This document shows, piece by piece, positions 43,255 to 55,403 of a DNA stretch of 64,000 bases. The translations under genes were made by a program, and so were the position numbers. How positions within the stretch are numbered: position 1 is the first letter of the stretch; each line of letters opens with the position of its first letter. The stretch is from NCBI GenBank assembly GCA_029255685.2, contig CM055313.2:29446579-29510578 (forward strand), read 5' to 3'. The notes under the pieces were generated by a model. The model saw nothing but the letters and a program-made list of their open reading frames with translations, did no database searches and was not told the origin of the DNA. This DNA comes from Silene conica (Eukaryota > Streptophyta > Magnoliopsida > Caryophyllales > Caryophyllaceae).

Positions 43255-45229
43255 TGTCGATGTTGAAAATTAAACTACAATAATAAAAGGAAAAACAACA
43301 TCATTTTAAATTCAGAATTTAAACTATAACTTTTAACAAGTTTAGTTATATATTTACTTAACGATCTCTTACCCAATTAAGTAAACAATCCCGAGACCCA
43401 AACCCATACTAATCCGGGCACGGTGTAGCCGATTCAACCCGTATTGGTATAATTTGGTGGATTAACCATTTAATCGGTTCTACTCTTAGAACTCTCGGTC
43501 GACAATTTTCTTAAAATTATCTTTAGCCCGAACTTATTGCAACTACGGTTACGAATACTTTCGTTGAGATCAACCAAATTTCAAGGTGTAATCTTATTAC
43601 CCCACTTACCCAACGTGACAATTTTAGTACCCCGGTGTGGCCGAGCCTACGTCCTTGTGAAGAAGGGATTCATGGGTCCGTACTTTTTGGTAAGGCTAAG
43701 TCTCAATGTTTATATGTAAGAGATCTAGTCAAATTATTATCTATCTCCGTTTAAGTGAACTAAGTCGGTGAATGATCGATAAAATAAAAGACTAGGTCGA
43801 CTAGGTCGAAACATGCATGATACGATGTATGACGATTTGGCTATGCATGCAAACATATAAAAAGCAAAATAAAAGCATAAATTAAACCCTAGTATGGCCT
43901 TTCCTAGAAAAGAAATAACAAAGTACAAATTCGGAAACCAACTCCTTTGGTCCCTTGAACTTCACGCGGCACGCACTTCGAGGTAAACACCGTCTTGATC
44001 GGAACTCCTTTCCGAATGGCACCGTCTTCAAGGAACTCCGGATTTTACAAATATTACAACTTTTCTAGTCTACTTTATACATTATAAAATAGAAATAAAT
44101 TACAATTGGGTGATACGAGATCACAAAATTACAACCGAATCGGTAACCCCTTACATTACGGGAAATACCGATTTAAAAACTAGGCCATACTAAGTAAATT
44201 ACATAATTCCCAAAATTACGTAAAAATAAATCATGACATTCATAATATAGATATGCAATGCTTATATAAATATGAATTAACATGCAAATCCTAAGCCAAA
44301 TCGTCCTATTTAAAACACTTATTTAAATAGTTATCGCAAACCTCGGTTTATGGAATCGCGTGTTTTAACGTTTAACAACACTATGCATTTAAATGAAACG
44401 GTTTTCATTCTTAAGTTAATCATCCTAACTCGTATAGGATTCAAAATTTAGTCTTACTCAAACTTTGAACATGAATTAACTTAATATATTTTAATATTGA
44501 TCGGTATTACTCGGTTTTTCGGGAAAAATAATATAAAATCCAAAAGAGACATTAAAATTTCGAAAATTCAAAATTCAAATATTGAAAAATCCAGAATGTT
44601 CTTAAAATTTTCAGAAAGTTAAAATATTAGTATTTTACACGGTTTTATTATTATTTCGAAAATAACACGTAAAACGAGCAATTTAAGTCGGAAAATTCAA
44701 TAATTAACTTCATAAATGCAAATTAAATACTAATAATATATTTATACCTTCCAAAACATTTTAAGAACACAAGATGGACAGAAAATTAAATGGCACATTG
44801 CCCCATAGCCGAAATTTTAAAGCATGCCTCCTTTTAATTTAATTTTAAATGTTACTTTTAACAAAACAAAATTAAATCAAAACAAATCAAATCTGAAACT
44901 TTTGGCACCCAAGAATATTTTCATGATGAACATATCACATATGACTAATATGGGTTACATTTTCGGCCAGAAGCTTATTTTAACTATTTTTCCCAAAATT
45001 AATCATTTTTAACCATTAAAACGTATTAAAAACCGAAATTAAAATACCAATGATCAATATTCATGCAAAATATATTCCAAATCTTCTAAAACATTTTAGA
45101 AAACAGTAGGTATTCATGCTTAAATTATTTCGTGCATATCATATATCAAAACGAAAATTATCAAGTTTTATTTTGTTATCCTAATAACTCCGTAAAAACG
45201 AAACGGAAAGCATGCAAACAACCCTTTTT
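43255..45229 (-). other. Untranslated leader of Copia-2
   Basis: About 2 kb, AT-rich, no credible gene. The stretch 43380-43700 resembles 11580-11770 in the Copia fragment, and phrases near 43930-44170 (gaacttcacg, ggcaccgtcttcaaggaactcc) resemble Copia-1 34060-34140 in complement, so the leaders are related. Confidence 0.7.
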
Positions 45230-45241
45230 GCTCTGATACCA
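45230..45241 (-). promoter_or_regulatory. Initiator-Met tRNA primer binding site, Copia-2
   Basis: GCTCTGATACCA on the plus strand, i.e. TGGTATCAGAGC in element sense, two bases inside the LTR at 45244. Confidence 0.95.
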
Positions 45242-45243
45242 AT

Positions 45244-46525
45244 TGTTAGGTTTAACTAGTTGCTCATAAACTAATTTAGTCATACTAACAAAACCTTTAA
45301 TTAACTTTTAATTAACAAAATAATAAACTTGTTTATTAGATCTTATGCATGCTTAGAATGCGGAATAGGGAGAAATCGAACCCTTACACACGGTCCAAGC
45401 TTGGCAAGGATGATCCTCCAAAGTACCCAAATTAGAATACCTCCTTTAAAGATGCACCAAGACAACCCCTTAAAATCGAATCTTTGTTGTGCTAGACTAA
45501 GAATCGATTCTTCCTTAAACTTATTCTAATCTCACTTATTAGAATAATATTTGAATACTACTCTTAGTATAATTTTTATTATCTTATAATAAATATTTTA
45601 GAGGTAGAAAATTTCTCTTCTTGCTTGGGATTTTCGGCTAAGGCAACAAGAAGAAGAACTAGAGAATGAATATGATGTATACTTATATACATCAAGCATG
45701 CTTATTATAATTTTAAGATAATCAAATTAATCTTAAGCATGGTATATGGGGAAGGGGTTGCCGGTTTTGGGATGCCTCAAAGGGGAACACATTCACTTCT
45801 CAAGACACTAGGGAGGCATCTAGGTTAGTGTTCTCAAGGTGGTCCTTTAATGATTGTGTTTTATACATTAAAAAACACAAAACATAACCTTCACTAACCT
45901 CACCAAAACCGGCTACCATAATCCATAAAATGGATTTTCATTTTACAATTTGTAAAATGTACAATTGTATAAAGTGTGACATCTCATATGTCATTAAGAT
46001 TTAAAATACTTTAGTACATATAAATATTTATCCCATAAATATTATACATAATTAAATAAATCATATTTATTCAATTAATAAGTAATTCGAAATTACTAAT
46101 GTAAAATGATCATTTATCGTCAATACGATTTACAACCTTTGTATTAATTTCAACCCAATTCATTCTAATTACGACATAATAAAATATCGTTTAATGTTTA
46201 ACAATTGACACGTTTCAATTTTAAACATAAATCTTACATTAAGATTTCACCTCTAATTTCTCGATATACGAGTTTAAGGAATGTGATCAAATCGTATCAA
46301 TATACATTTGATCACTTTATCAATTAAGGGAATTGTCCTAAAGGTGTGACCTAAAGGGATCAACTGACCACCACCGTCATACGACAGTAATGTCAAACTC
46401 TAGCTAGCCAATCATTACCGATTAATGTTGGTCAGTTGACTAATAATTCTTATCATCCCTTGCGCATTCTTGTTATGAGATTTAATTACGTGATCGCACT
46501 ATTGTTGAGGACACATTTCCCAACA
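45244..46525 (-). repeat. 5' LTR of Copia-2
   Basis: 1282 bp, an essentially identical copy of 38743-40024 at an offset of 6501 bp. Confidence 0.95.
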
Positions 46526-46530
46526 CTAAC

Positions 46531-46868
46531 ACCTTCGTAACTGGGGTTTATAAGGATATATTTTGGGTTATGATGGGCTGTGGCCAGCCGGAAGGAATGA
46601 GTCGATTAGGAATTGTCCACCCCTTGTCAGGGTTGAGAAATATCTCTAGGCCACTCGAGGAGAATAATAACTAGAAATGCGTGGCCACGCTTGGAAGGTA
46701 TCTATGGTAGATAATTCTGGTCAGTAGTTATAACTCCAGATCGAGATAAACCACTCTAGATTTTAATCAATTGCCGGCACGACCTGAGAGGACGCCATGC
46801 ATTGAGTGGGAGATAGTAATAGGGCAAGAGAATTGGTAACACACACTTGTCTCGGACAAGTGGGAGAT
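46531..46868 (+). other. Copia-1 3' untranslated region, remainder, and polypurine tract
   Basis: Noncoding continuation after the Copia-2 target site, ending in GGACAAGTGGGAGAT (46854-46868) directly before the 3' LTR. Confidence 0.85.
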
Positions 46869-48134
46869 TGTTGGAGGAAGTGTCCTCGACAATAGTGTGT
46901 TGACATGATTAAAACTCATTTGAATGAAACACAACTGGGAGTGTTACTCTTTCAAAGTCAACTGATCAACATTTACCGATAATGATTGGCTGTCTAGAGT
47001 TTGACATTATCGTCATATGATGGTGGTGATCAGTTGATCCCTTAAGGTCATATCTTTAGGGAATTCCGTCTCAATGGAATAATTAATTAAAATTGTATTG
47101 GATACAAGTTAATTAATAACTAGAAATTGAAATGATTTTCATTACAAATATTGTTATAAGGGGGTTATAATAAAAGGTAATAAAATAGTTTTATTACATG
47201 ATTTTATTTATTCGTTTAGGAAACGATTAAGTTGAGAATGAACACGGTTGATCATAAAATTACAAAGAGTTGTAATTAAAATTATGATATTACATTTTTA
47301 TAAAGTAGTAATTTCGAATTACTGATAGTGTTATTTAAATGTTATAAAATTGTGAATTATGAATTTTAAAAGGGTAAAATTGCATAATTAACAAATTAGG
47401 TCATGTGTTATGAGACATATGTGATATGTTACAAATTAACACAATTGACAAAAATAAAATGGGTCTATTATAACCCACATTTCAGCCGTGACATTGGACA
47501 CACAATATGATTGTGTGTATTATACACTAAACCTATGTTTAGGTGTGTAAGGATGTGTAAGATATGTAAGGCATATTGTGTGCTTTGTGTAAGTAATAGA
47601 AGGCCATGCATTGGCTTAGGGTTGCTTGAGATGGCCGGCCATCTTGCTCCAACAAGCAAGGTCATCTTGCTTCCTATATATACACAACACTCTTCATGCA
47701 TAAGATATGTTGATGTTCAACACTTAGTCCTTACTCTTACAACATCCAATTCTCAATATGTTTACTAGAGATTAATAACTCTAGTATTAAAATCATTTCG
47801 TACTAATAATATTAAGATTAATATTATTATTATTATTTCTAGTATACTTATACTAATTTTCTAGTAACAAAATTAGTATTAGTTTGAGATCGGGTCCTTC
47901 ATACGCATCTTTTGGAGACGATTTTTCTTAGATCGTTGAAAGGGTATTTCGTTTTTGAAGACTCAAGTAATAGGTGATTATTGAGTATAAACCTTCTCAA
48001 ACCAATGTAAGGACATTCACATCTTATGATATCATCATGCATGCATAAGATCTATTTAAGTTTTATGACCTAAACTTAAAGAAACAAAACTCACATTAAA
48101 TATGAGTATAAAATGTGGAACTTAGTTTCCAACA
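46869..48134 (+). repeat. 3' LTR of Copia-1
   Basis: 1266 bp, TGTTGGAGGAAGTG to GTTTCCAACA, about 99 percent identical to 31131-32399 by eye. TATA-like CTATATATAC at 47674-47683. Confidence 0.95.
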
Positions 48135-48139
48135 GTGAT

Positions 48140-48689
48140 GCCACATTGTGGGACTGGATGCAGGCAGATGAAGAGCATGAAGAGCATGATAAGGATTGAC
48201 GAATGATGCATGATGTCAATTGATCATTGATTTGTTGTATTAACTTCTATATTAATAACATTTGGTTTAGGTTTTTAATACATTATTGTCTACTTATGAA
48301 GTAAAGTTCTGTGTGAATGCAATGGACCAGCTGCTAGTGTGTTTTCTTTTAAATAAGGTATAAGGCAGTTTTTAGCAGTAGTTTAGTAGATGTGGAGCAG
48401 GTGGACTGGTTTCTGCAGGATCGTGCAGGACTGAATGTGGGATGATGAACGCTGAGGCCTTTCTGGGCACGTTATTGGCTTGGAGTGAAAATTTTGAAAG
48501 GGTCTTGCAATTTTTGTTGCAGCCTATGTTTTCTTAGATATAGAATTTCACAATTTTTGTTGCAGCCTATGAAAGGGTCTTGCAATTTTGAAAAAGTTCT
48601 GTGTTGAATATTACAAGGTCCTTTTATAATGATAAGTTTTTTTGCATAAAGTATATATGCTGCTTTTACGTAACTAATTTGGTGTTCTA
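48140..48689 (+). other. End of the CACTA 2 transposase gene and intergenic spacer
   Basis: 48140-48199 carries the last ~20 acidic codons of the transposase and its TGA. Downstream is noncoding with a local duplication: TTTTTGTTGCAGCCTATG at about 48509 and 48556, and GAAAGGGTCTTGCAATTTT at about 48496 and 48574. Confidence 0.75.
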
Positions 48690-49850
48690 GGGTGCAGCTG
48701 AGAAAGGCAGAAAACACAAATGGGTATGAGCAACTTCGACTGGCAACGATTGCTAGAAATTCTGAAAGGCTTCAAGAGCTTGGAATTAAGAATATTGCAA
48801 AGTCTTTCACAAATTCGGCAGAAATTAGTAAGTGCAGTAAAAAGAAAGGAAACCCAAATTCAACTACTGCACATGAAAAAGACATGGAATATTTTCCTAA
48901 TACGGCTAGTGGAAGCGATCAAGACGGTGGTCTTTTAACCTCTGATATTCAAAAAAAGGTGATGGATACAACTTTTTTTAAGTTATTGTTTTAATTATTT
49001 ATGTTTGCAAACTAGCGTAATGCTACTACTTGTTAATTTTATTGTGTACTCACTTGTAGATTTTCCAGTCTGGTGGACGGCGTCAAGTTCGCTACATTCC
49101 ACCAAGATCGATAAACAGACACTCCAACTTAGCCAAACAAAGACCCGAGTTGAATGCTCAGGATGTGCCTATCAATATGTCACAAGGGTCACAATTTGAT
49201 AAAGAGTTGGAAGTTGAATAGAATGGTAGTCAGGGAGGCAGTTTCAGGGAGAAGCAGAAATATAAGGGAAATAAGATGACCATGGTCGACTTAATTATGC
49301 AGGAAAAACAGCTGACCAAAGGGAAAGAAGTTGTCGACTATCAGCATGATGAACCTGAACTTGCATCAAGTGATGAGGATATCCAAACTGATTCTGATGG
49401 AGACAAGTCATTTGATTTCAAAGATAAAACTTTGTTTGATTTTTCTGAACAGGTATCCCATAATGAACAAGAGGGCAGTGAAGATGAAGATGAAACTGAA
49501 CAAGTGGATTTGGATTCCCGAGACTTGGAAATTGAAGGTATGTTTTTAATAATTATTTAATTTTCGTCATGGTTATATAATGTTCTTATAAATAACATTC
49601 TTAACACAGCTATTCTGCAAGAGAATGTAAGAGCACCAACCCAGTTACATCATGTACACACGCGCCCTTTGGATGAACGTAAACCGATCTTTCTGAATGA
49701 ATTTGGGCAGCCTATTGGTCCAATCACTCGTGCAGAAAATACGGTCTCCGAATTTTTCGTTTTTTAAGTACAATTGGCCGAGACTATAAATATGCACCTA
49801 TAAGATTTAGCTCAGGGAAAAAGGTGCCACAAAAAGATAAAATGTGGGAA
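48690..49850 (+). pseudogene. TNPA-like second gene of CACTA 2, 5' exons
   Basis: Candidate exons: about 48690-48958 (GYEQLRLATIARNSERLQEL; donor GTGATGG), 49056-49540 (GGRRQVRYIPPRS, then a very acidic Asp/Glu/Ser region around 49360-49540) and from about 49610 (RKPIFLNEFGQPIGPITRAE). ARN-x-RLQELGI and NEFGQPIGP motifs are typical of the plant En/Spm Ptta/TNPA-type protein, which binds the subterminal repeats. An in-frame TAG lies at 49219-49221 and the last exon is broken near 49765. LARD-B interrupts it after 49856; a short continuation follows at 60961-61078. Confidence 0.7.
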
Positions 49851-51015
49851 TATGTATGTAACACCCCCTTTTATTTAAGAGCCTTTAGCAAGACATTCTC
49901 AAATAAATGAAGCTGTTACCATCTCGGAATATCCGAGGTAGTGAATAACAAAGTAAAACAACCAAAGTACTTTATAAAAACTGATAAAATTTAAACTTGG
50001 TTATTACAGTTACTACATAACAGAAAAGGAAATACAACTGATGACTTCTCTAGATGTGATATAATTCTAAGTCGGTCCAAAGTACGCATCTCACATTCCT
50101 GCCCCAACTCCTAGCTCATCTGTCTGTGACCTGCAGAATCTACTCCCCATTCCGGATCATCGTAGGTGTACACGAATACACAGTCAACCTCGCGGTTGAG
50201 TAGGATAACACAATAATAAATAATGCAACAAAGATGATATGCAAATGCCATGATATGCTCGAGCTCAAACTCATTCTGAATCTCAAACCCGTAACTCCCA
50301 GCCATACCGAACCTCCCGGCATACTATAATCGGCCGTCGCCGAATACCAGCATAACAGCTGAGGTCACCAGGTCTAGTCCTGCAGAACTAGCCTGGGCCC
50401 AATAATATCTCATCATCTCAAATCCGTATCCAATGCATATGCATGCTCATGAATGCCACAATATAAATATTTAATCATGCTATCAAAAATACTGAAATAC
50501 TCATGCCATTGCAAATAATCCACAATCAATCCAACCAATATCATTCTTATATAATTCATGCTTGCACCCATCACATACAAGGCAACATCCTTTCATAACA
50601 CATCACATAGTAAACATCCATTCATATCAGTTCATAAAGTATAGTGTCAGTGTATCCTACTTGGATTGCAATATAATCCCGCCACGCAGCTAACATCCAA
50701 TAAGAAGAGTTACTTTATCACACACTCAACACCTAACAAAATAAATTACTTAATTACCAACTAATACAATTGCGCCACTAATATAATATATCAATCATTT
50801 AAATCTATTATGTAAATAATATATATATCGCATAACGAGACTGTATTAAACATAACTACTTCAATTAACTTAAATAACTCGTCCTTATCATTTTTGTAAC
50901 CAGTTGCAATTAAATAAACGAACATTGACAATATAGTCGGCTATTGGTAACCATCACATTCTTGTATAAAATTACTTAACAACTTGAGTAAATAACATCA
51001 TGAGCAAAAATACAA

Positions 51016-51115
51016 ATAATAATAATAATAGTAATAGTAATATTAATATTAATAATACCCACCAATAACAATAACTATGTAAACAATACTAATAATAATA
51101 ATATTAACATATAAC

Positions 51116-51156
<41 letters not shown>

Positions 51157-51170
51157 TAATAATGATAACA
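51016..51170. repeat. (TAA)n microsatellite
   Basis: Imperfect then nearly pure TAA/ATA repeat, longest run at 51108-51152. A shorter allele-like version is in the other LTR at 59403-59520. Confidence 0.9.
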
Positions 51171-51405
51171 TTAGCAATAATAACACACAATAACCAACAC
51201 ACTATCAACGTAACAGCCCACGCTACTCTAAACACTAACAGCCCATACGACCAACTACCACCGACAGCCCCTCATTCCAGCCCTCACAAACGTCATCCAG
51301 GCCACCAAAGGCTACCACCCGTGGTCCCGTACTCCCCTCTGCACCACCAACTACAACACCAGCATCTGAACCGCCACCATAGATCCCCACAAACGTCACA
51401 AAAAT

Positions 51406-52961
51406 TGTAATACCCCGTATTTTAGCCTCGGTCAACCGCAGTCAAACCGTATTTTATACAAGTATTTCAAATGGAAGGTTTATCAAGTATTTTACGTAAA
51501 CAGTTATTATTTTATAAATCGTATTTCTACGATTATTCGTATTTTATAATCATTTTATATTTGATGATTATTTCTTAAAATGACATTTCACTCGTAGTTA
51601 TTTAATTATAATACATTTGAGATTTAATATATTTTATATTTTATATTCTTATGATTAATTTAAATTATATTTACTAATACTAATTACATAGTTAATTAGT
51701 GTAATTTATATATGTACTCGTTAATTTGAGTTACGAGTTGAGAACGGTAAGTAGAGGTCAATTACCTCGAGATGCGTGATGGGTTGTGGACTCGGGTTAG
51801 GGTTGAGGGAAAACAAAACCCTACCTAATACATTCCTACATCGACAAAACAAAACCCTTACCATATTCTATGCTTTGTTTTCTTCGACATCAACCCATAC
51901 CATCGCCCCATCGACAACCAACTAAAACCCTAATCCACATAGAGCAGCCATGTAGGGATAACGGAAGAATGAAAGATAAGCTTGGACCCAAACACCAGCA
52001 TAAACCGCCAACCATCGTGGCAATCATGGTAAGCAATAGTAACGATCTCCGACAACCGTATTTTATGTACTATGTTCGTGTTTAATTACTTTTCAAAGTG
52101 TTTTCTATTCAATTTTGCCACGAGTCTCTAGAGTGTCGCAACATGGTAGTTATAGTCTCGTATGGTTGGGTTGGGGTGGATGCGTGGTGGCCGGAGAACC
52201 TTCCTTTGACGGCCTGTTAGAGGCGGCAGAAACATGAAGCAGAAACAGAGGAGAAAAGCGGGTTGAATAGGGCTGTTTGAGGCGGTTTTTGGACCTTCGA
52301 ATGGGGATGGGTTGCACATGGGTTGGTGGATGTGGAACCCTAGAATGGTGGCGACCACCGTGGTGCCTTTGTGGTGGTCGTGCGTGGTGGATACTGGCGG
52401 TTATAGCGGGGGAAAGAGGGACTGTTCACGGGATAGGGCTGAATAACGTGAAACAGAGTATGAATATCACGCTCGACAGGAGGGTTTGAGGGTGGTTTTG
52501 TAAGGGTTTGATGGCGAGACGATAGGGTATGGTACCACCCCTGGAACCACCGTGATTCAGGGGTGACAACGGTGGTGGCCAGAGGTGGTGTGGGGCATGA
52601 TGGAGAGAGGAAGAAGCGTGAGAAGGAGGGGGTGTACACGGGAGTAGCTGCGGAACGGAGTATACGGGTTGTGTACAGGCTGTTTCGAAAGCCTGTTTAA
52701 AGAGGTTATGGTGGCCTCTGGTGGTGGCTAATGGGTGTAAGTTGTAGTGGGTAGTACTTAGTTGAGGTCGGGTCCAGTAGTGGTAGTTGTCGGGGACCGG
52801 GCTAGTGGTGGCGGTGTCGGGAAAAGGGCTGTAACATGCCTGTTCGTGTTTTGCTGTCGCGGGAAGTTAGTGGCTGTATGTGGTTTTGGATTCACGTTTT
52901 GTTAGTACTATTATTATTATTATTATTATTATTATTGGTATTACACGTTGTTAGTGGCTGC

Positions 52962-52992
<31 letters not shown>

Positions 52993-54202
52993 TAGTAGTA
53001 GTACATATTGTTGTTTGTAATTATTCTTAGTAATATTAATATTATCTTATTGTTATTATATGTTACTATTATTATTATTACTAATTTTGTATCATTGTTA
53101 TTATTAGAATAGTATGTTTATTATTATTGGTAATGTTGTTCATACTTTAATTTCTAAAGTTGTTAAGTAATTTGTATACAGGGATGTGACGGTTATCAAT
53201 AGTTCGAGTACAGTTGCTATGTTCGTTTATTTAATTGAAGTTAGTTATATAAGTAAATGAGTCGAATGAGTTAATTGATTTATATAAGGGTTAAGCTACG
53301 AAGTTTATTAAATAATTAGTTGTGAACGTGTTATATTAAATAGAGAATTAATATTAAGTAATATTCATAGGGAACGAGTTTGAAGTGGAGTATTTCTGAT
53401 TCCCGTTGATTACATGATTGCTCGGAGTTTTGCTTGATCAGGTAGGATACACTGACACTATACTCTATGACGTGTTATGAATGTATGTTACTCTGTGATA
53501 TGTTATGAATGGATGTTGCCTTGTATATTATGGATGCATATATGAGTTATATGAGCACGGTATTTAATGGTTATTTATTTTAGTATTGCATTCATGAGCA
53601 TGGCATATGCATTGGTTACTGAGAAAGTTATGGTCAGATATTGTTCTGATATAAAGCCCAGGGTGGTTCTGCAGACCAGGCCTGGTGTCTTATCAGCTAT
53701 TGAGGTGGTGTTCGGCGACGGCCGATTATAGTCTGCCGGGAGGTTCGGTGTGGCTGGGAGTTACGGGTTTGAGATTGAGAATGAGATTGAGCTCGAGCAT
53801 ACCATGTCATTTGCATATCATCTTTGTTAGTTGCATTATTTATTATTGTGTTATCCTACTCAACCGCGAGGTTGACAGTGTATTCGTGTACACCTACGAT
53901 GATCCGGAATGGGAAGTAGATTCTGCAGGTCACAGACAGATGAGCTAGGAGTTGGGGCAGGAATGTGAGATGCGTACTTTGGACCGACTTAGAATTATAT
54001 CACATCTAGAGAAGTCATCAGTTGTATTTCCTTTTCTGTTATGTAGTAACTGTAATAACCAAGTTTAAATTTTATCAGTTTTTATAAAGTACTTTGGTTG
54101 TTTTACTTTGTTATTCACTACCTCGGATATTCCGAGATGGTAACAGCTTCATTTATTTGAGAATGTCTTGCTAAAGGCTCTTAAATAAATGGGGGTGTTA
54201 CA
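51406..54202 (+). mobile_element. Solo LTR of the LARD family, inverted inside LARD-B, TSD AAAAT
   Basis: 2797 bp from TGTAATACCCCGTATTTTAG to GGGGGTGTTACA, flanked by AAAAT at 51401-51405 and 54203-54207. The undisrupted site is visible at 59752-59758 in the other LTR (cacaaaaatgctg), confirming the insertion. It is the same family in the opposite orientation and well diverged in the middle. It has a G-rich centre (52330-52860, ggtggtgg runs) and an ATT/TTA microsatellite at 52908-52990. The 87-codon frame 53685-53948 is not supported as a gene. Confidence 0.93.
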
Positions 54203-55403
54203 AAAATGCTGCCCTAATGACCTACGCACAACCGAATAACCGAGTGTCATCCGTTCGATCCGACAACCATTACCCCCAAACGCCAGTCACAACCCTCATA
54301 ACTTACCTACAACAGAATGCCCTGACACAACAACCACCATACAACCACCACCCATCTCCTTATACCTACGACGAGCGGAAACCCGAATAAAACTTGCGCA
54401 CCCTCACTCTGTTTTATGCGATTAAACAGCCCCAAACGAGACCTATCACAAAACTGTCACGAGCCACCACAAACCACCATGATAACCACTAACCAAACCC
54501 CATGACTACCATCTCATGACTACCCTAACACCCATATGAAATCGTGAACACGTTGTGACTCAAATTACACACAAACATCATACATTCACGCCCATGTTCT
54601 GAACAACCCCAGTTCTGCAACAGGCGGCAATAACGACCACTAACGGTGGTCCTAGGTGGTCAACGACAACTCCACAAGGGTCAAAATACAACTACCATAC
54701 GTCATAGATTACAGTTATGCAACAATTAATAAGTATAACATGTATATACCCTTGATTAACAATGAATAGAATTGGCACGTCAAACAGGAAAACACGAAAC
54801 AGTGATGACCATACCTTATTCAAGGCATATTCGAACCACCCTAGGCTGCTCTAATACCACCGTGAGAATGTCCCCTATACTCCCTGATGTGTCGGCAGCG
54901 GATGTGTGGTGATAGAGTGTTGATTAGGGTAAAATTTAGGTTAAGGTAGGACTGGAATATGACGGCATGTTGAAAAGGGGTTTGAGCGTGTTTGAGGTTT
55001 TATTGTGTGCTAAAGATCTCAAGTTCGAATCCCACTAGCAACTTGTAAAGTATCAACACCTATTCGATAAATTAATTATCGAATACTAACGTTCAAATAC
55101 TATCGACTCGACAATTATAATAAACTGAAATTATTAGTACTTACATAAAAATTACATTTAAATATAATTACGACTTAGATAATAAAACAATATAAATATG
55201 AAATAAATATAAAATAGGAAATATATTTAATTATAAATATATTATCAAAATAATGAAATACGAAAGAATTGTGATTTTGATCATCAAATATAAAATAAAA
55301 TACGAAATACAAAATAATCGTAGAAATATGATTTATAAAATAATAACAGTTTACATAAAATATTTGACTGCCATTGACCGAGGCTAAAATACGGGGTATT
55401 ACA

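Larger units (their letters stand above)
38743..46525 (-). mobile_element. Copia-2, gag-only Copia element, very young, TSD CTAAC
   Basis: Flanked by CTAAC at 38738-38742 and 46526-46530. LTRs 38743-40024 and 45244-46525 are both 1282 bp; by eye I found one difference (AAAGTCGAATC at about 38973, AAAATCGAATC at about 45474). Minus-strand order: LTR, Met-tRNA primer site (45241-45230), leader, intact gag (43254-42346), about 2.3 kb without recognisable pol, polypurine tract (complement of 40025-40039), LTR. A non-autonomous element that must borrow pol in trans. Confidence 0.95.
31131..48134 (+). mobile_element. Copia-1, complete LTR retrotransposon with nested Copia-2, TSD GTGAT
   Basis: 5' LTR 31131-32399 and 3' LTR 46869-48134, flanked by GTGAT at 31126-31130 and 48135-48139. 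Met-tRNA primer site 32402-32413, polypurine tract GGACAAGTGGGAGAT 46854-46868. The span is 17.0 kb, or about 9.2 kb without Copia-2. The two LTRs differ by roughly a dozen substitutions and one 3-bp microsatellite step by eye, so about 99 percent identical: a recent insertion. It lies in the last exon of the CACTA 2 transposase. Confidence 0.95.
49857..55403 (-). repeat. 3' LTR of LARD-B, split by a solo LTR
   Basis: Ends TGTAACACCCCC and GGGGTATTACA on the plus strand. The ORFs inside (50111-50322; 51153-51435) recur in related LTRs as homologous noncoding DNA and are not supported as genes. Contains long AAT/TAA microsatellites at about 51016-51170. Confidence 0.9.

Noticed and set aside
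50111-50322. Similar small frames in LARD LTRs (also 53685-53948)
   Set aside because: Homologous noncoding sequence; the frames start differently and shift between copies. A dN/dS test over many LTRs would be needed to revive them.
51153-51435. Pro/His-rich frames next to the TAA microsatellite (also 59515-59853)
   Set aside because: Compositional frames in low-complexity LTR sequence.
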